DNA of 64,000 nt, from NCBI GenBank assembly GCA_963724695.1, contig CAVRVW010000002.1, positions 62,001-126,000 on the forward strand. Direction: 5' to 3'. A program made the translations under genes and the position numbers. This document shows, one piece after another, positions 50,023 to 59,176 of this stretch (positions are counted from its first letter, which is position 1; every line of letters begins with the position of its first letter). This DNA comes from CAVQFD01 sp963724695 (GTDB lineage Bacteria > Acidobacteriota > Vicinamibacteria > Vicinamibacterales > CAVVIG01). The notes under the pieces were generated by a model that was given only the letters and a program-made list of their open reading frames with translations, was not told the origin of the DNA and ran no database searches.

Positions 50023-51050
50023 TCACTTGACCGGCTTTTCGTGATGCCCGCCGAACTGGAAGCGCATCGCCGACAAGCACCTTGTTCTGGAAGTCGGCCT
50101 CGCCGCGCGACGAGAACCGCTCGTAGAGGGCCGCGGTGAGCACCTCGGCCGGCATCGCCTTCGTCGATGGCCGCCAGGATGGTCCAGCGCCCCTCGCCGG
50201 AATCCGACACGCGCCCCGAGAAGTCGTCGAGGTCCGGCGACTTGAGCGAGCGACGCTCGCCGTCAGGTCGAGCAGCCACGAGGCGACGACGCTGCCCGCG
50301 CCGCCAGACCTCGGCGATGTCCGGCAGGTTGAAGTCGTACTGGTAGTGCTCGGGATTGCGCAGCGGCGTCGTTTCGGCGTCCACCTCGCGTCCCCGCTTC
50401 TTGCCGACGTTGGCGTGCTTCAGGATGTTCAGCCCTTCGGCATACGCCGCCATCAGGCCGTATTCGATGCCGTTGTGGACCATCTTGACGAAGTGGCCGG
50501 CGCCGTTCGGGCCCGCAGTGGAGATAGCCGTCTTCGGCGGTACCGCCGACGCTTCTCGCGTCCGGGCGTCCGCGCGACATCGCCGCGGCCCGGGGCCAGG
50601 CTCCTGAAGATCGGGTCGAGGTGCTTCACGATCTCCGGCTCGCCGCCGATCATCATGCAGTAGCCCCGCTCGAGCCCCCACACGCCGCCGCTGGTGCCGA
50701 CGTCCACATAGTGGATGCCCTTCGCCGCCAGCTCCTTCGCGCGCCGGATGTCGTCGACGTAGTACGAGTTGCCGCCGTCGATCAGGATGTCGCCCTTCTC
50801 GAGGTGCGGCAGGAGATCGGCGATCGCCCTGTCCACGACGCCAGCCGGCACCATCAGCCAGATCGCGCGCGGCTTCGCGAGCTTCTTGACGAGGTCCGCC
50901 TGCGAGGAGGCGCCGACCGCCTTCTCCTTGGCGAGGTCTGCCACCGCCTTGCGGTGACATGTCGAACACGACACACTCGTGGCCGCCGCCGATCAGCCGG
51001 CGCACCATGTTCGCCCCCATTCGTCCCAGGCCGATCATTCCGAGCTGCAT
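50023..51050 (-). CDS. gnd: 6-phosphogluconate dehydrogenase, short (YqeC-like) type (frameshifted)
   Basis: Oxidatively decarboxylates 6-phosphogluconate to ribulose 5-phosphate. Cofactor motif MIGLGRMGANMVRRL, then AIWLMVPAGVVDRAI, ILIDGGNSYYVDDIRRAKEL, YVDVGTSGGVWGLERGYCMM, GAGHFVKMVHNGIEYGLM (catalytic Lys) and a C-terminal FQFGGHHEKPV. About 340 residues fits the short, usually NAD-linked class rather than the 470-residue Gnd. Frame changes near 50955, 50560, 50500, 50295, 50235, 50150 and 50060. ATG 51050 opens at the glycine motif. Confidence 0.88.
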
Positions 51051-51134
51051 GCCCGCGTCCCTCTTCTCGTCATGCGACGACGACCGGGCGCTGGCACGGT
51101 GCGCCGCCGTTCGACGCGACGTGCTTCTCGCCGG

Positions 51135-52813
51135 TCATGATGTCCGCGAGCGTGCGTCGGGCGGGCCCGTCCGCATCGCCCGGTACCGCCGGATCAGGTT
51201 GTTGGTGGAGCTGTCGTGCGCGAGCGCCGGCGTCGCCGCGCTCTCGAGCTCGGGGATGATCGCCTGCGCGAGCGCCTTGCCCAGCTCGACGCCCCACTGG
51301 TCGAACGGGTTGATGTTCCAGATGACGCCCTGCGTGAAGACGCTGTGCTCGTAGAGCGCGACGAGGCTGCCGAGCACCGCCGGCGTGAGCCGGTCGGCGA
51401 GAATCGTGTTCGACGGGCGGTTGCCCTCGAAGACGCGGTGGGGCACCAGGGCGGCCGCCGTGCCCTCGGCCTTCACCTGCTCGGCGGTCTTGCCGAACGC
51501 GAGCGCCTCGGCCTGCGCGAACACGTTCGCCAGCAGGATGTCGTGATGCCGGCCGAGCGGCGTGAGCGCGTGGGCGAACGCGATGAAGTCGCACGGGATC
51601 GAGCCGCGTGCCCTGGTGAATCAGCTGGTAGAACGAGTGCTGCCCGTTGGTGCCGGGCTCGCCCCAGTAGATCGGGCTCGTGTCGTAGGTCGACCGTCTC
51701 GCCGTCGAGCGTGACGTGCTTCCCGTTGCTCTCCATGGTCAGTTGCTGGAGGTAGGCGGGGAAGCGCTTCAGGTAGTTCTCGTACGGCAGCACCGCGACC
51801 GTCTGCGGCGCCGAAGAAGTCGGTGTACCAGACCGACAGCAGCCCCATCAGCACCGGCAGGTTCTTCTCGAACGGCGCGGTGCGGAAGTGCTCGTCCATC
51901 CGGTGGAAGCCGTCGAGCATCGCGCGGAAGTGGTCCGGGCCGATGGCGATCATCGTGGACAGGCCGATCGCCGAGTCCATCGAGTACCGGCCGCCCACCC
52001 AGTCCCAGAACCCGAACATGTTGGCCGTGTCGATGCCGAAGGCCGACACCTTCTCGGCGTTGGTCGAGACGGCGACGAAGTGCTTCGCCACGGCCTTGAC
52101 GTCGCCGCCGAGCCCCGCGAGCGACCAGTCGCGCGCGCTTCGCGCGTTGGTCATCGTCTCCAGCGTCGTGAACGTCTTCGACGACGACGATGAAGAGCGT
52201 CTCCGCCGGGTCGAGGTCGCGCGTCGCTTCGACCAGGTCGATGCCGTCGACGTTCGACACGAACCGGAAGCGTCAGCGAGCGGTCGCTGTAGTGACGCAG
52301 CGCCTCGTACGCCATCACGGGCCCGAGGTCCGAGCCGCCGATGCCGATGTTGACGACGTTCCTGATGCGCTTGCCGGTGTGGCCTTTCCACTCGCCGCTG
52401 CGGACGCGGCTGGCGAAGCCGGCCATCTTGTCGAGCACCGCGTGCACGTCCGGGACGACGTTCTTCCCGTCCACGACGATTGAGGCGTCCCGCGGCGCGC
52501 GCAGCGCGACGTGAAGCGACGGCGCGGTTCTCGGTGATGTTGATCGCATCGCCCGCGGAACATGGCGTCGATCCGCTCGCGCAGCCCGCACTCCTCGGCC
52601 AGCCGGACGAGGAGCCCCATCGTCTCGTCGGTGACGCGGTTCTTCGAGTAGTCGAGGAAGAGGCCACCGCGCCTCGGCGGTCAGGCGTTCGCCGCGCTGC
52701 GGGTCGTCGGCGAAGAGCGTCCGGAGGTGCACGCCGCGGATCGCCAGCGCGTGGGTCTCGAGCGCCTTCCAGGCCGGGCGCGTGGTGAGCGGCGTCGTTG
52801 GCGTCGTGGTCAT
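51135..52813 (-). CDS. pgi: Glucose-6-phosphate isomerase (frameshifted)
   Basis: Interconverts glucose 6-phosphate and fructose 6-phosphate. Conserved order: RITDE-type start LFLDYSKNRVTDETMGLL, DAINITENRAVALHVALR, NVVNIGIGGSDLGPVMAYEA, RFVSNVDGID, VVVEDVH/SKTFTTLETMTNA, GFWDWVGGRYSMDSAIGLS, LPYENYLKRFPAYLQQLTME, PIYWGEPGTNGQHSFYQLIH, GNRPSNTILADRLTP, FTQGVIWNINPFDQWGVELG. About 555 residues, the usual length. At least eight frame changes occur, none disturbing a motif. ATG 52813 overlaps the upstream transporter's stop (ATGA). It ends 84 bp before gnd. Confidence 0.9.
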
Positions 52814-53707
52814 CGCGGGAACAGGAAGGTTATCGAGGTCCGGAATCGCCAGCTGGCGCCGACCAGTGCTCTTCCTCGCCACGACATGTAGACCATCGCG
52901 ATGGCGATGAACGTGAGCACGCACGGCAACAGTACGCGCAGCGCTCGATCGGATCCAAAGTTCATGGCGCCGATGCTGAGCGCCAGCGCGGGATGGCGAA
53001 CCCCGCATTCGACGGCAAGGGCGGTCTTCTCCGCCGGATCGCGCGGGCCAAGCACGTGGCCGATGGCCAGCGCCGTGACGCTGACGGTCGCGATGACCAG
53101 GTAGGACCACGGGGCCGTGTTCAGCAGCACCGGATAGAGCGCGGCGAGGATGATGACGAGCGCGACGAGCACCCCGATGTTGCCGGCCTTCCCGAGCGCC
53201 GGCGCGAGCCGATCAGCGGTCTCGGCGAACAGCGCGCGGACAAGCAGCCCCAGTCCGGCCGGGACGAGGATCGTCGTGCCGAGGGTCCAGGCCATGGAAC
53301 CCAGGTCGATATCGGCCTGGAAGCCCAGTGGCCATCGCGAGCAGGGAAACGACGGCCGGGACCGTTACGAAGGCCAGCGCCGCGAGGCTCAGGTGCAGGC
53401 TGGCCATGAATGCTGCGCTGGCGCCGCCCTTCTTGGGAGCCGACGAGAACATGAGGGGGGCGGGTGGGCACGCGACGAGGACCGCCAGCCCGATGGCCAG
53501 ACCGGGCGCGGGCTCGAGGAGCAGGATGAGCCCAAGGGCTGCGGCCGGCACCACGACGAGCGCCGCGGCGAGCGACCGCAGCATCGTCCCGGGCCGTTCC
53601 ATGAAGTAAGCCACGACCAGCTTCGGGTCGATGCCCAGCGCCTGTGCGAAGACGATCAGCGCCACAGAGATCGGCGCCACGATCTTGAGGATGTCGACCA
53701 TGCTCAT
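52810..53707 (-). CDS. Bile acid:sodium symporter (BASS)-family transporter (one frameshift)
   Basis: About 298 residues with nine or ten helices: APISVALIVFAQALGI, FMERPGTMLRSLAAALVVVP, then VLVACPPAPLMFSSAPKKGG, ASLHLSLAALAFVTVPAVVS, LGTTILVPAGLGLLVRALFA and the late ECGVRHPALALSIGAMNFGS, which corresponds to the crossing-region E-x-G-x-[RQ]-[NH] element of the family. A frame change near 53320 joins the halves. Members import organic anions with sodium; the substrate here is unknown. Translational overlap with pgi suggests a single mRNA. Confidence 0.78.
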
Positions 53708-53802
53708 TGGAGGCCTTTTTCAGGTTGCAGCGAGTCCTTGCCGGCGCTCCAGCGTAGCAAAGACGCGGGAACGGCGGCCGATTTCTTCGCTGGACATCGC
53801 GA

Positions 53803-54441
53803 TCACCGCGTTCCGTGGATACTACGGAGGCGCTGGCGGACATTCTCGATCACGTCCGGCAGTGCCTGCACCGCACCGCGTCGCACGAGCCAGCCAGGGA
53901 TGCGCCCGCCGGGGTTGACCGCTATCTGATACACCACGCGTGAGCGCATGGTATCCAGCCGCTCGAGCGTCCAGGATCCGCGGAGCAGCGGCATGCGCAC
54001 CGTTCCCTTGCGCTCAGCTCGACCCGTCACCTCGGACCAGCTGCACCCGACCATCCCCGGCGCATCCGACTGGCCCCGCACGTGCAGCACGACGTCGCGA
54101 GCGGCGACCACGAAATATCTCGGAGCGTACCGAAGGTAGATCTCGTAGTCGGAAGGGACGCGGCCATCAACCACGGACGCCTCGGTCACGTCTGGAACGA
54201 GCGCCTTGTAGTGGGACAGATCGCACACCACCGGGAATATCCCGTCGACCGGGAACGGCAATTCGCTCGTCGCCCGCACCTCTCGGGCCCCCAGCGCTGC
54301 ATCGTCCCTGAAGGCGAGCGTGACGCCGTCTTTCGTGCCCCCGCTCGTCCAGTCAGCGCTGCCGGTGACGGGAACCGAACTGCCCACGATGAGCCCGAGC
54401 GCTCCGACGAGCGAGACGGCGCGCGACCGCATGTGCGCCAT
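53803..54441 (-). CDS. Exported START/SRPBCC-domain protein
   Basis: An intact protein of 212 residues. A signal peptide (VSLVGALGLIVGSSVPVTGS) is followed by a START-like lipid/ligand-binding fold: ALGAREVRATSELPFPVDGI, YAPRYFVVAARDVVLHVRGQ and RGSWTLERLDTMRSRVVYQI, NPGGRIPGWLVRRGAVQALP. Bacterial members bind hydrophobic ligands, but few have known roles. ATG 54441 is used; ATG 54432 is nearly equivalent. It is divergent from the cytochrome lipoprotein gene. Confidence 0.8.
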   Translation of the reverse strand: MAHMRSRAVSLVGALGLIVGSSVPVTGSADWTSGGTKDGVTLAFRDDAALGAREVRATSELPFPVDGIFPVVCDLSHYKALVPDVTEASVVDGRVPSDYEIYLRYAPRYFVVAARDVVLHVRGQSDAPGMVGCSWSEVTGRAERKGTVRMPLLRGSWTLERLDTMRSRVVYQIAVNPGGRIPGWLVRRGAVQALPDVIENVRQRLRSIHGTR

Positions 54442-54599
54442 TATGACTCTGCCTCGTGCGGGGCGGACGCCTGTGGTTGTGTTAGGACATGCGCCGCGCG
54501 GAACGCGGCCTTCCGCAAGCAGCCTGGGTCTTCGGAGCGGGGCCCGGGATCTGACGAGAAAGACAGGGACTCTTCAGATGCCGAAGGTGCGGTGCTCAC

Positions 54600-54605
54600 T
54601 ACAAT
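54600..54605 (+). promoter_or_regulatory. TACAAT -10 box, 6 nt before an ATG
   Basis: TACAAT then six bases then ATG 54612: the spacing expected if transcription starts at or next to the A of the start codon (leaderless mRNA). No Shine-Dalgarno can fit. Confidence 0.5.
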
Positions 54606-54611
54606 GGAACA

Positions 54612-55229
54612 ATGAAGAGCTTCGTGACGCGTGCCGGATTACTCCTCGCCGTCTTGGCGGCTGCCTGTTCGTCTTCGACGCCAGCCCCACCTGTACCTCG
54701 CGTTCCCGAGCTCTGGGGAGATCTCACGCCGGTCGTCTCCGTCAAGGAGCTGATGCGCGACATGCTGGATCCGCTCTCCGACAACATCTTCAACGCGGTG
54801 GGAGACGTGGTCACCGAAAAGGGTGTCGTGCAAATGATGCCGAAGACCGACCAGGACTGGGAGAAGATCCGAATCGGGGCAGTCACGATGGCGGAAGGGG
54901 CGTATCTGCTCAAGATTCCCAGGCCGTTCGCCCCGCCCGGAGACCTGAACAACAGCACGGGCCCGAACGCGCCGGAGTTGTCGCCCGCGCAGATCACAGC
55001 CAAAGTCGAAGCTGACCTGGTCGAGTGGAATGCCAGGATCGAGGCCCTGCGAAACGTTGGGCTCGAGGTGCTCGAGATTGTGAAGCGGAAGGACGTCAAC
55101 GAGTTGTGGGACGCCGCCGAAAACCTCGACCAGGCGTGTGAGAATTGTCACCGCAGCTACTGGTATCCGGGCGAAGACGCCAAATTCTACGAGAAGCTCA
55201 GAGATCGTCTTCAGGAACTGCCGCGATAG
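54612..55229 (+). CDS. Lipoprotein with a C-terminal c-type heme motif (cytochrome c'-like)
   Basis: 205 residues. A lipoprotein signal with Cys19 (VLAAAC) precedes a helix-rich domain and a single heme-attachment motif CENCH at 176-180 (LDQACENCHRSYWYPGED). A CxxCH near the C-terminus of a four-helix protein is the cytochrome c' layout. Probably anchored on the periplasmic face or outer membrane, handling electrons or small ligands. It starts a three-gene plus-strand run with a second cytochrome and PPK2. Confidence 0.82.
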   Translation: MKSFVTRAGLLLAVLAAACSSSTPAPPVPRVPELWGDLTPVVSVKELMRDMLDPLSDNIFNAVGDVVTEKGVVQMMPKTDQDWEKIRIGAVTMAEGAYLLKIPRPFAPPGDLNNSTGPNAPELSPAQITAKVEADLVEWNARIEALRNVGLEVLEIVKRKDVNELWDAAENLDQACENCHRSYWYPGEDAKFYEKLRDRLQELPR

Positions 55230-55312
55230 GATTCTCAAGGCGGAACAGGGAAAAGTCGCGGTCGACGCTCCGGGAGCGGGCATAATACCGGCGCTCGCGA
55301 AGGAGCGTGCCC

Positions 55313-55684
55313 ATGTCCTTGAACCAGTCGACCCGAATCAGTGCGCTCGCCATCATCGGTCTTGCCGGTGCGGCCGGCGGCGTCGTTCTGTTCGGACAGG
55401 TGAGGCAGCCCCCAGCATCCGCGCCCGCCCAGGCCGCGCTCTTCACTGACGCCCAGGCGGTCACCGGCAAGGCCCTGTACGACAAGACCTGCGCCGGGTG
55501 CCACGGCGTGTCTCTCTCCGGGGGGACGGCGCCGCCGCTGACCGGCCCGTCATTTCAATCGAGCTGGGGCGGTCCGCGCGTGACCCTCGACGATCTGTTC
55601 TTCATCACCTATGCCGCCGGCGGCCGCCAGTTCATCGCGGTCTCGTCCGGAAGCCCGTCGGCGCTTCCGTCGGAGTCACGATGA
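55313..55684 (+). CDS. Short class I c-type cytochrome, C-terminally truncated
   Basis: 123 residues. A signal or anchor helix (ALAIIGLAGAAGGVVLFG) precedes a cytochrome c domain with CAGCH at 60-64 and the loop SGGTAPPLTGPSFQSSWGG, LDDLFFITY. The distal methionine (normally in an MPP motif) and the last helix are absent. The frame ends SGSPSALPSESR, overlapping the PPK2 start by 4 bp. ATG 55313 follows AGGAG. Either a base error hides the true end or the gene was cut when it joined PPK2. Confidence 0.75.
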   Translation: MSLNQSTRISALAIIGLAGAAGGVVLFGQVRQPPASAPAQAALFTDAQAVTGKALYDKTCAGCHGVSLSGGTAPPLTGPSFQSSWGGPRVTLDDLFFITYAAGGRQFIAVSSGSPSALPSESR

Positions 55685-56574
55685 AGAAGAGCAAGACGCT
55701 GCAGGAGATCGCGAATCGGCTGAAGGCTCGCCCGGGCAGGAAGATTCGCCTGAAGGACTGCGACCCCGGATGGACCGGATCAATCCGGGACAGGACACAG
55801 TCGGAGGCCCTGCTTGCCGACGGCATCCGGCGGCTCGCCAGGCAGCAGAACATTCTGTACGCCGAGAACCGGCATTCGCTGCTCCTCATCTTTCAGGCGA
55901 TGGATGCGGCCGGGAAGGATGGGACCATCCGCCACGTGATGTCGGGCGTGAACCCGCAGGGCTGCCAGGTGTTCAATTTCAAGGTCCCGTCCGACGAAGA
56001 ACGGGATCACACGTATCTCTGGCGCTCCATGAAGGCCCTCCCAGAGCGCGGGCGCATCGGCATCCACAACCGCTCCTACTACGAAGAAGTCCTGGTCGTC
56101 CGCGTGCACGAGGAGATCCTCAGAGCGCAGCAGCTGCCGGAACACTTGAAGAAGAGCGACATCTGGAAGCGGCGCTTTCAGGAAATCAACGACTTCGAGC
56201 GCTATCTCGTCGAGAACGGCACCGTCGTCCTGAAGTTCTTCCTCCACGTGTCGAAGGACGAGCAGAAGCGGCGTTTCCTGGAGCGCATCGACGAGGAGGA
56301 CAAGAACTGGAAGTTCTCCGTCGGCGATGCGAAAGAGCGGGCATTCTGGGACGACTACATGTCGGCGTACGAGGACGCGTTCAACCACACGAGCACGGAG
56401 GCGGCGCCCTGGTACATCGTGCCGGCCGACAACAAATGGTTCACGCGCCTGGCCGTGGCGGCGATCATCTGCCAGACCCTCGAGGGGATGGGTCTTGCCT
56501 TCCCCAAGCTGACGCGCGCGAAGACCCGGGAACTGCAGGAAGTGCGGCGCCTGCTGCTCGCGGAAAAAGGCTGA
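55681..56574 (+). CDS. ppk2: Polyphosphate kinase 2 family protein
   Basis: 297 residues. PPK2 transfers phosphate between polyphosphate and nucleotides. Walker A is DAAGKDGTIRHVMSGVNPQG (75-94), with the family's FKVPSDEERDHTYLWR, RIGIHNRSYYEEVLVVRVHE (Walker-B region) and lid RRFLERIDEEDKNWKFSVGD; APWYIVPADNKWFTRLAVAA closes the domain. It is a one-domain enzyme of the class that makes ADP/ATP or GDP/GTP from polyphosphate; subclass not assignable here. The start overlaps the cytochrome stop (ATGA). Confidence 0.93.
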   Translation: MKKSKTLQEIANRLKARPGRKIRLKDCDPGWTGSIRDRTQSEALLADGIRRLARQQNILYAENRHSLLLIFQAMDAAGKDGTIRHVMSGVNPQGCQVFNFKVPSDEERDHTYLWRSMKALPERGRIGIHNRSYYEEVLVVRVHEEILRAQQLPEHLKKSDIWKRRFQEINDFERYLVENGTVVLKFFLHVSKDEQKRRFLERIDEEDKNWKFSVGDAKERAFWDDYMSAYEDAFNHTSTEAAPWYIVPADNKWFTRLAVAAIICQTLEGMGLAFPKLTRAKTRELQEVRRLLLAEKG

Positions 56575-56578
56575 ACCG

Positions 56579-57676
56579 TCAGTTTCCCGTCGACAATCGC
56601 TTCACGTACTTCGTCAGGCCCCGTACCGTGACCTCCGCGCCGTAGACCGTGCCCTCGGCGTCGACGGCGATGCCTTCACCGGACGCGCCCTCCGGCGTTT
56701 CTGTCAGGTGCGGCGGGATGAAGTACATCACCTTGCCGTCTCTCGCGCTGCCGATCCGGACGCCCTTCTTCCAGCCCGGGTGCGAGGTGCGGCTCGATTC
56801 GGAGTCGTTGGCGTACAGGGTGTCGTCCTTGATGAACATCCCGCTCACGCGGCTGAACTGCTTCCACTCTTCGACGAAGGTGTAGTTCTTGTCGAACACC
56901 TGCAGGCGCACGTTGCCGCGATCGGCAACGATCAGCCGGCCGCGGGTGTCGAAGACCATCGCGTGCGGTGTGCGGAACTCGCCTGGCTCGGTGCCGAGAC
57001 TGCCGAAGCTGCGCACGAACTTGCCTTCCTTCGTGAAGATGGAGATACGGCCCACGGTGCCCGGCGGGGGCGTCGCGTTCTGGCCGCCGTGCCCTTCAGA
57101 GATGAGGATGTCGCCGTTCGGCGCAAGGATGACGTCGCACGGCGAGTTGAGCGCTTCGGGCGGGTTGCCCGGCGTGCCGTCCTTGCTGCCGATCGTCATC
57201 AGGATCTTGCCCTCCGGGCTGAACTTGATGACGCGGTTGCCCTTGCCCTTCGCGTCGGGGAACTTCGCCAGCTCCTCGGCCGACGCCGCGCGCTCGTCGG
57301 TCACCCAGACGTTGCCCTCTCGGTCCACCTGGAAGCCGTGGGGGAAGATCATCGTGCCCGCGCCGAAGCTCCTCACGAGCTTGCCGGACGGATCGAACTT
57401 CAGAATCGGGTCGGCGGCCGACCCGGCGCACGAGTTGGCGCCGCACCGGTCGTAGGCCCAGACGCTTCGCCCGTCCGGGTCGATGTCCACGCCGGCTGTG
57501 GATCCCCACGTTCTCCCGGCGGGGAGCGTGCCCCAGTTCCGGATCGTCTCATAGGGGTTCGGCAGACCGTTCACCGGCTGCACATCGGCTTGTCCGAAGG
57601 ACGTCGAGCCGGGCGCCACGGCAAGAGCAGCCGTGGCCACGGCGGCGGCGAGCACGAATCGGATGGCTCGGGTCAT
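56579..57676 (-). CDS. Exported NHL-repeat propeller protein (PAL-like)
   Basis: 365 residues with a signal peptide (FVLAAAVATAALAVAPGST). Opening IRNWGTLPAGRTWGSTAGVD, cysteines in DRCGANSCAG, then NHL blades FGAGTMIFPHGFQVDREGNV, LNSPCDVILAPNGDILISEG, FRTPHAMVFDTRGRLIVADR and ASGEGIAVDAEGTVYGAEVT. Paralogue of the gene at 39271. Its fold and repeats recall the lyase half (PAL) of peptidylglycine amidating monooxygenase; the copper-monooxygenase-like gene upstream in the same operon gives that likeness weight. ATG 57676 has GGAGAA upstream. The gap to the preceding gene is 19 bp. Confidence 0.85.
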   Translation of the reverse strand: MTRAIRFVLAAAVATAALAVAPGSTSFGQADVQPVNGLPNPYETIRNWGTLPAGRTWGSTAGVDIDPDGRSVWAYDRCGANSCAGSAADPILKFDPSGKLVRSFGAGTMIFPHGFQVDREGNVWVTDERAASAEELAKFPDAKGKGNRVIKFSPEGKILMTIGSKDGTPGNPPEALNSPCDVILAPNGDILISEGHGGQNATPPPGTVGRISIFTKEGKFVRSFGSLGTEPGEFRTPHAMVFDTRGRLIVADRGNVRLQVFDKNYTFVEEWKQFSRVSGMFIKDDTLYANDSESSRTSHPGWKKGVRIGSARDGKVMYFIPPHLTETPEGASGEGIAVDAEGTVYGAEVTVRGLTKYVKRLSTGN

Positions 57677-57695
57677 GGTTTTCTCCATCGATGGC

Positions 57696-58169
57696 CTACT
57701 TGATCGCGTTGGCGCCCGCCTGCGACACCTGCTCGTCCTGCACGGCCTGCACGCCGCTCGTGCCGACCGCGCCGATGAACTCGCCGCCCCGCACGATCGG
57801 AACGCCGCCCGCGAAGGTGATGCCGTTCGGCACTTCCTTGACCGTGCCTTCCTTGAGCTGGGCGCCATACGCCGAGGTGGCGAGCTTGGACGCGACGACG
57901 GTCGCCGCCTTGCGCATCGCGATGTCGTAGGACCGCGCCGACGCGCCGTCGAGGCGCCGCAGCATCACGGGGATCCCCGCGGCGTCGGTGACGACGATGC
58001 TGACGTTCCACTTGTTGCGTCGAGCTTCGGCTTCGGCGGCTTCGATGGCCTGCTGTGCCAGCGCATAGGTGAGCGCCTGGGGCGCCGCGGCCGGTTGCTG
58101 TGCGTTCATGAGGAAAGAAAACGCCAGGATGAAGATGAGGACGGTTCCAACAGTCGAACGACGAATCAT
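57696..58169 (-). CDS. Exported GlcG/HbpS-like (DUF336) protein
   Basis: 157 residues. A signal peptide (VLIFILAFSFLMNAQQ) is followed by the GlcG/HbpS domain: ALAQQAIEAAEAEARRNKW, SIVVTDAAGIPVMLRRLDGA, SYDIAMRKAATVVASKLATS, GITFAGGVPIVRGGEFIGAV and GTSGVQAVQDEQVSQAGANA. HbpS relatives bind heme or cobalamin-like ligands outside the cell. It lies between an exported protein of unknown function and the NHL propeller. ATG 58169 follows AGGAG. Confidence 0.88.
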   Translation of the reverse strand: MIRRSTVGTVLIFILAFSFLMNAQQPAAAPQALTYALAQQAIEAAEAEARRNKWNVSIVVTDAAGIPVMLRRLDGASARSYDIAMRKAATVVASKLATSAYGAQLKEGTVKEVPNGITFAGGVPIVRGGEFIGAVGTSGVQAVQDEQVSQAGANAIK

Positions 58170-58190
58170 CGTGATGGCTCCTTGGCCTGT

Positions 58191-58216
58191 TGAGAATGTT
58201 GGTGCTGAGAATGTTG
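58191..58216. repeat. Direct repeat TGAGAATGTTG x2
   Basis: Two 11-bp copies 15 bp apart in the 101-bp gap upstream of the GlcG/HbpS-like gene. They could be a regulator site or a fragment of a degenerate tandem array. Confidence 0.45.
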
Positions 58217-58270
58217 AGAGTTGATGACGGGCTGTCATGAGTTGCGCTGCTGCAGAGACGAGCGGGGGTG

Positions 58271-59173
58271 CTATCTGCCGACGACGACGGTGATGTCTTG
58301 AGACGTGTACAGGCCGCCGTCGTGGGCGAGCGCCCGTACGACGTAAGTGCCTGGTTCTGCGAAGGTCGCGCGCGCCTGCCACGTGTTCGCCTCGGGGATC
58401 GGCGGCACCATGAAGCCCGACGACCACGGCGATCCTCCGCCGTCCCTCGTGTCTTCCCACACCTTGGTCTGCGGCGGATCGAAGGTGACCGCCCTGCCTG
58501 GCCCCCGATAGACGAAGAAGGACAGACGGAGGCCATTGGCGCCCTGCGGGAGCGTATAACTGCCGCCCGTGAGCGCCGGCATGTTCCGCTTGTTCGGCTT
58601 CCCATCGTCGGTCGCGATCGCCGCGAGCGCCACCGGCTCGCCGACTTTGGCGGTGCGGCTCTTCGCGCCTTCGATGCTCAGCGTCGGGGCCTTATTGCCG
58701 ACCATGTCGGGTGAAGTGCTGAGGGCCCCGCCCGCGCCGATGTTCGACATGATGACCGTGTCGTCGAGCACGTAGTCGGGCCGCAGCGTGCCGAACGCCT
58801 TCTCCGTCCGGCCCTTGCTCGTGAGCGTCCAGACGATCTCCTTGGTGCCGAAGTCCTTCGGCACGCGGACCGTGAAGACGAAACGGTTGCGACGGGGGAA
58901 GAAGTGCGTCGGCTGACCGAGATCCGGGCCGCCCGGGTCCATGGTGTTGCCCGGGCCAAGCGAGATGGTCGTCTCCTTGTCCCACTCGCGGTTCATGTAC
59001 CCGAACACGAGATCGAACGAGCCGTCCTCTCGCGCCAGCCAGCCTTCGTACACAGGTGAGATGTTCAGGTCGGCCTGGGACACCTGTGCGCGCAGCGGGT
59101 GGAACGCCGCGACGGCAAGAACCGCCGCGCTCGCGGCGACGAGGAACCGTCGCAACGTCTTCGGCGCTTCCAT
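58271..59173 (-). CDS. Exported protein of unknown function, cupredoxin/Ig-like C-terminus
   Basis: 300 residues. A signal peptide (LVAASAAVLAVAAFHPLRAQ) precedes a beta-rich protein with ISPVYEGWLAREDGSFDLVF, GYMNREWDKETTISLGPGNT, HFFPRRNRFVFTVRVPKDFG and a C-terminal ATFAEPGTYVVRALAHDGGL, which has the PGTY turn common in PKD/cupredoxin-like strands. I do not recognise a characterised family. It starts 3 bp after the stop of the copper-monooxygenase-like gene, so the products likely act in the same periplasmic process. Confidence 0.75.
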   Translation of the reverse strand: MEAPKTLRRFLVAASAAVLAVAAFHPLRAQVSQADLNISPVYEGWLAREDGSFDLVFGYMNREWDKETTISLGPGNTMDPGGPDLGQPTHFFPRRNRFVFTVRVPKDFGTKEIVWTLTSKGRTEKAFGTLRPDYVLDDTVIMSNIGAGGALSTSPDMVGNKAPTLSIEGAKSRTAKVGEPVALAAIATDDGKPNKRNMPALTGGSYTLPQGANGLRLSFFVYRGPGRAVTFDPPQTKVWEDTRDGGGSPWSSGFMVPPIPEANTWQARATFAEPGTYVVRALAHDGGLYTSQDITVVVGR

Positions 59174-59176
59174 ACG

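Noticed and set aside
39271..57676. The two NHL-propeller genes as a large duplicated block
   Set aside because: Only the NHL genes are paralogous; their neighbours differ (nucleotidase and DUF5658-like versus GlcG/HbpS and PPK2).
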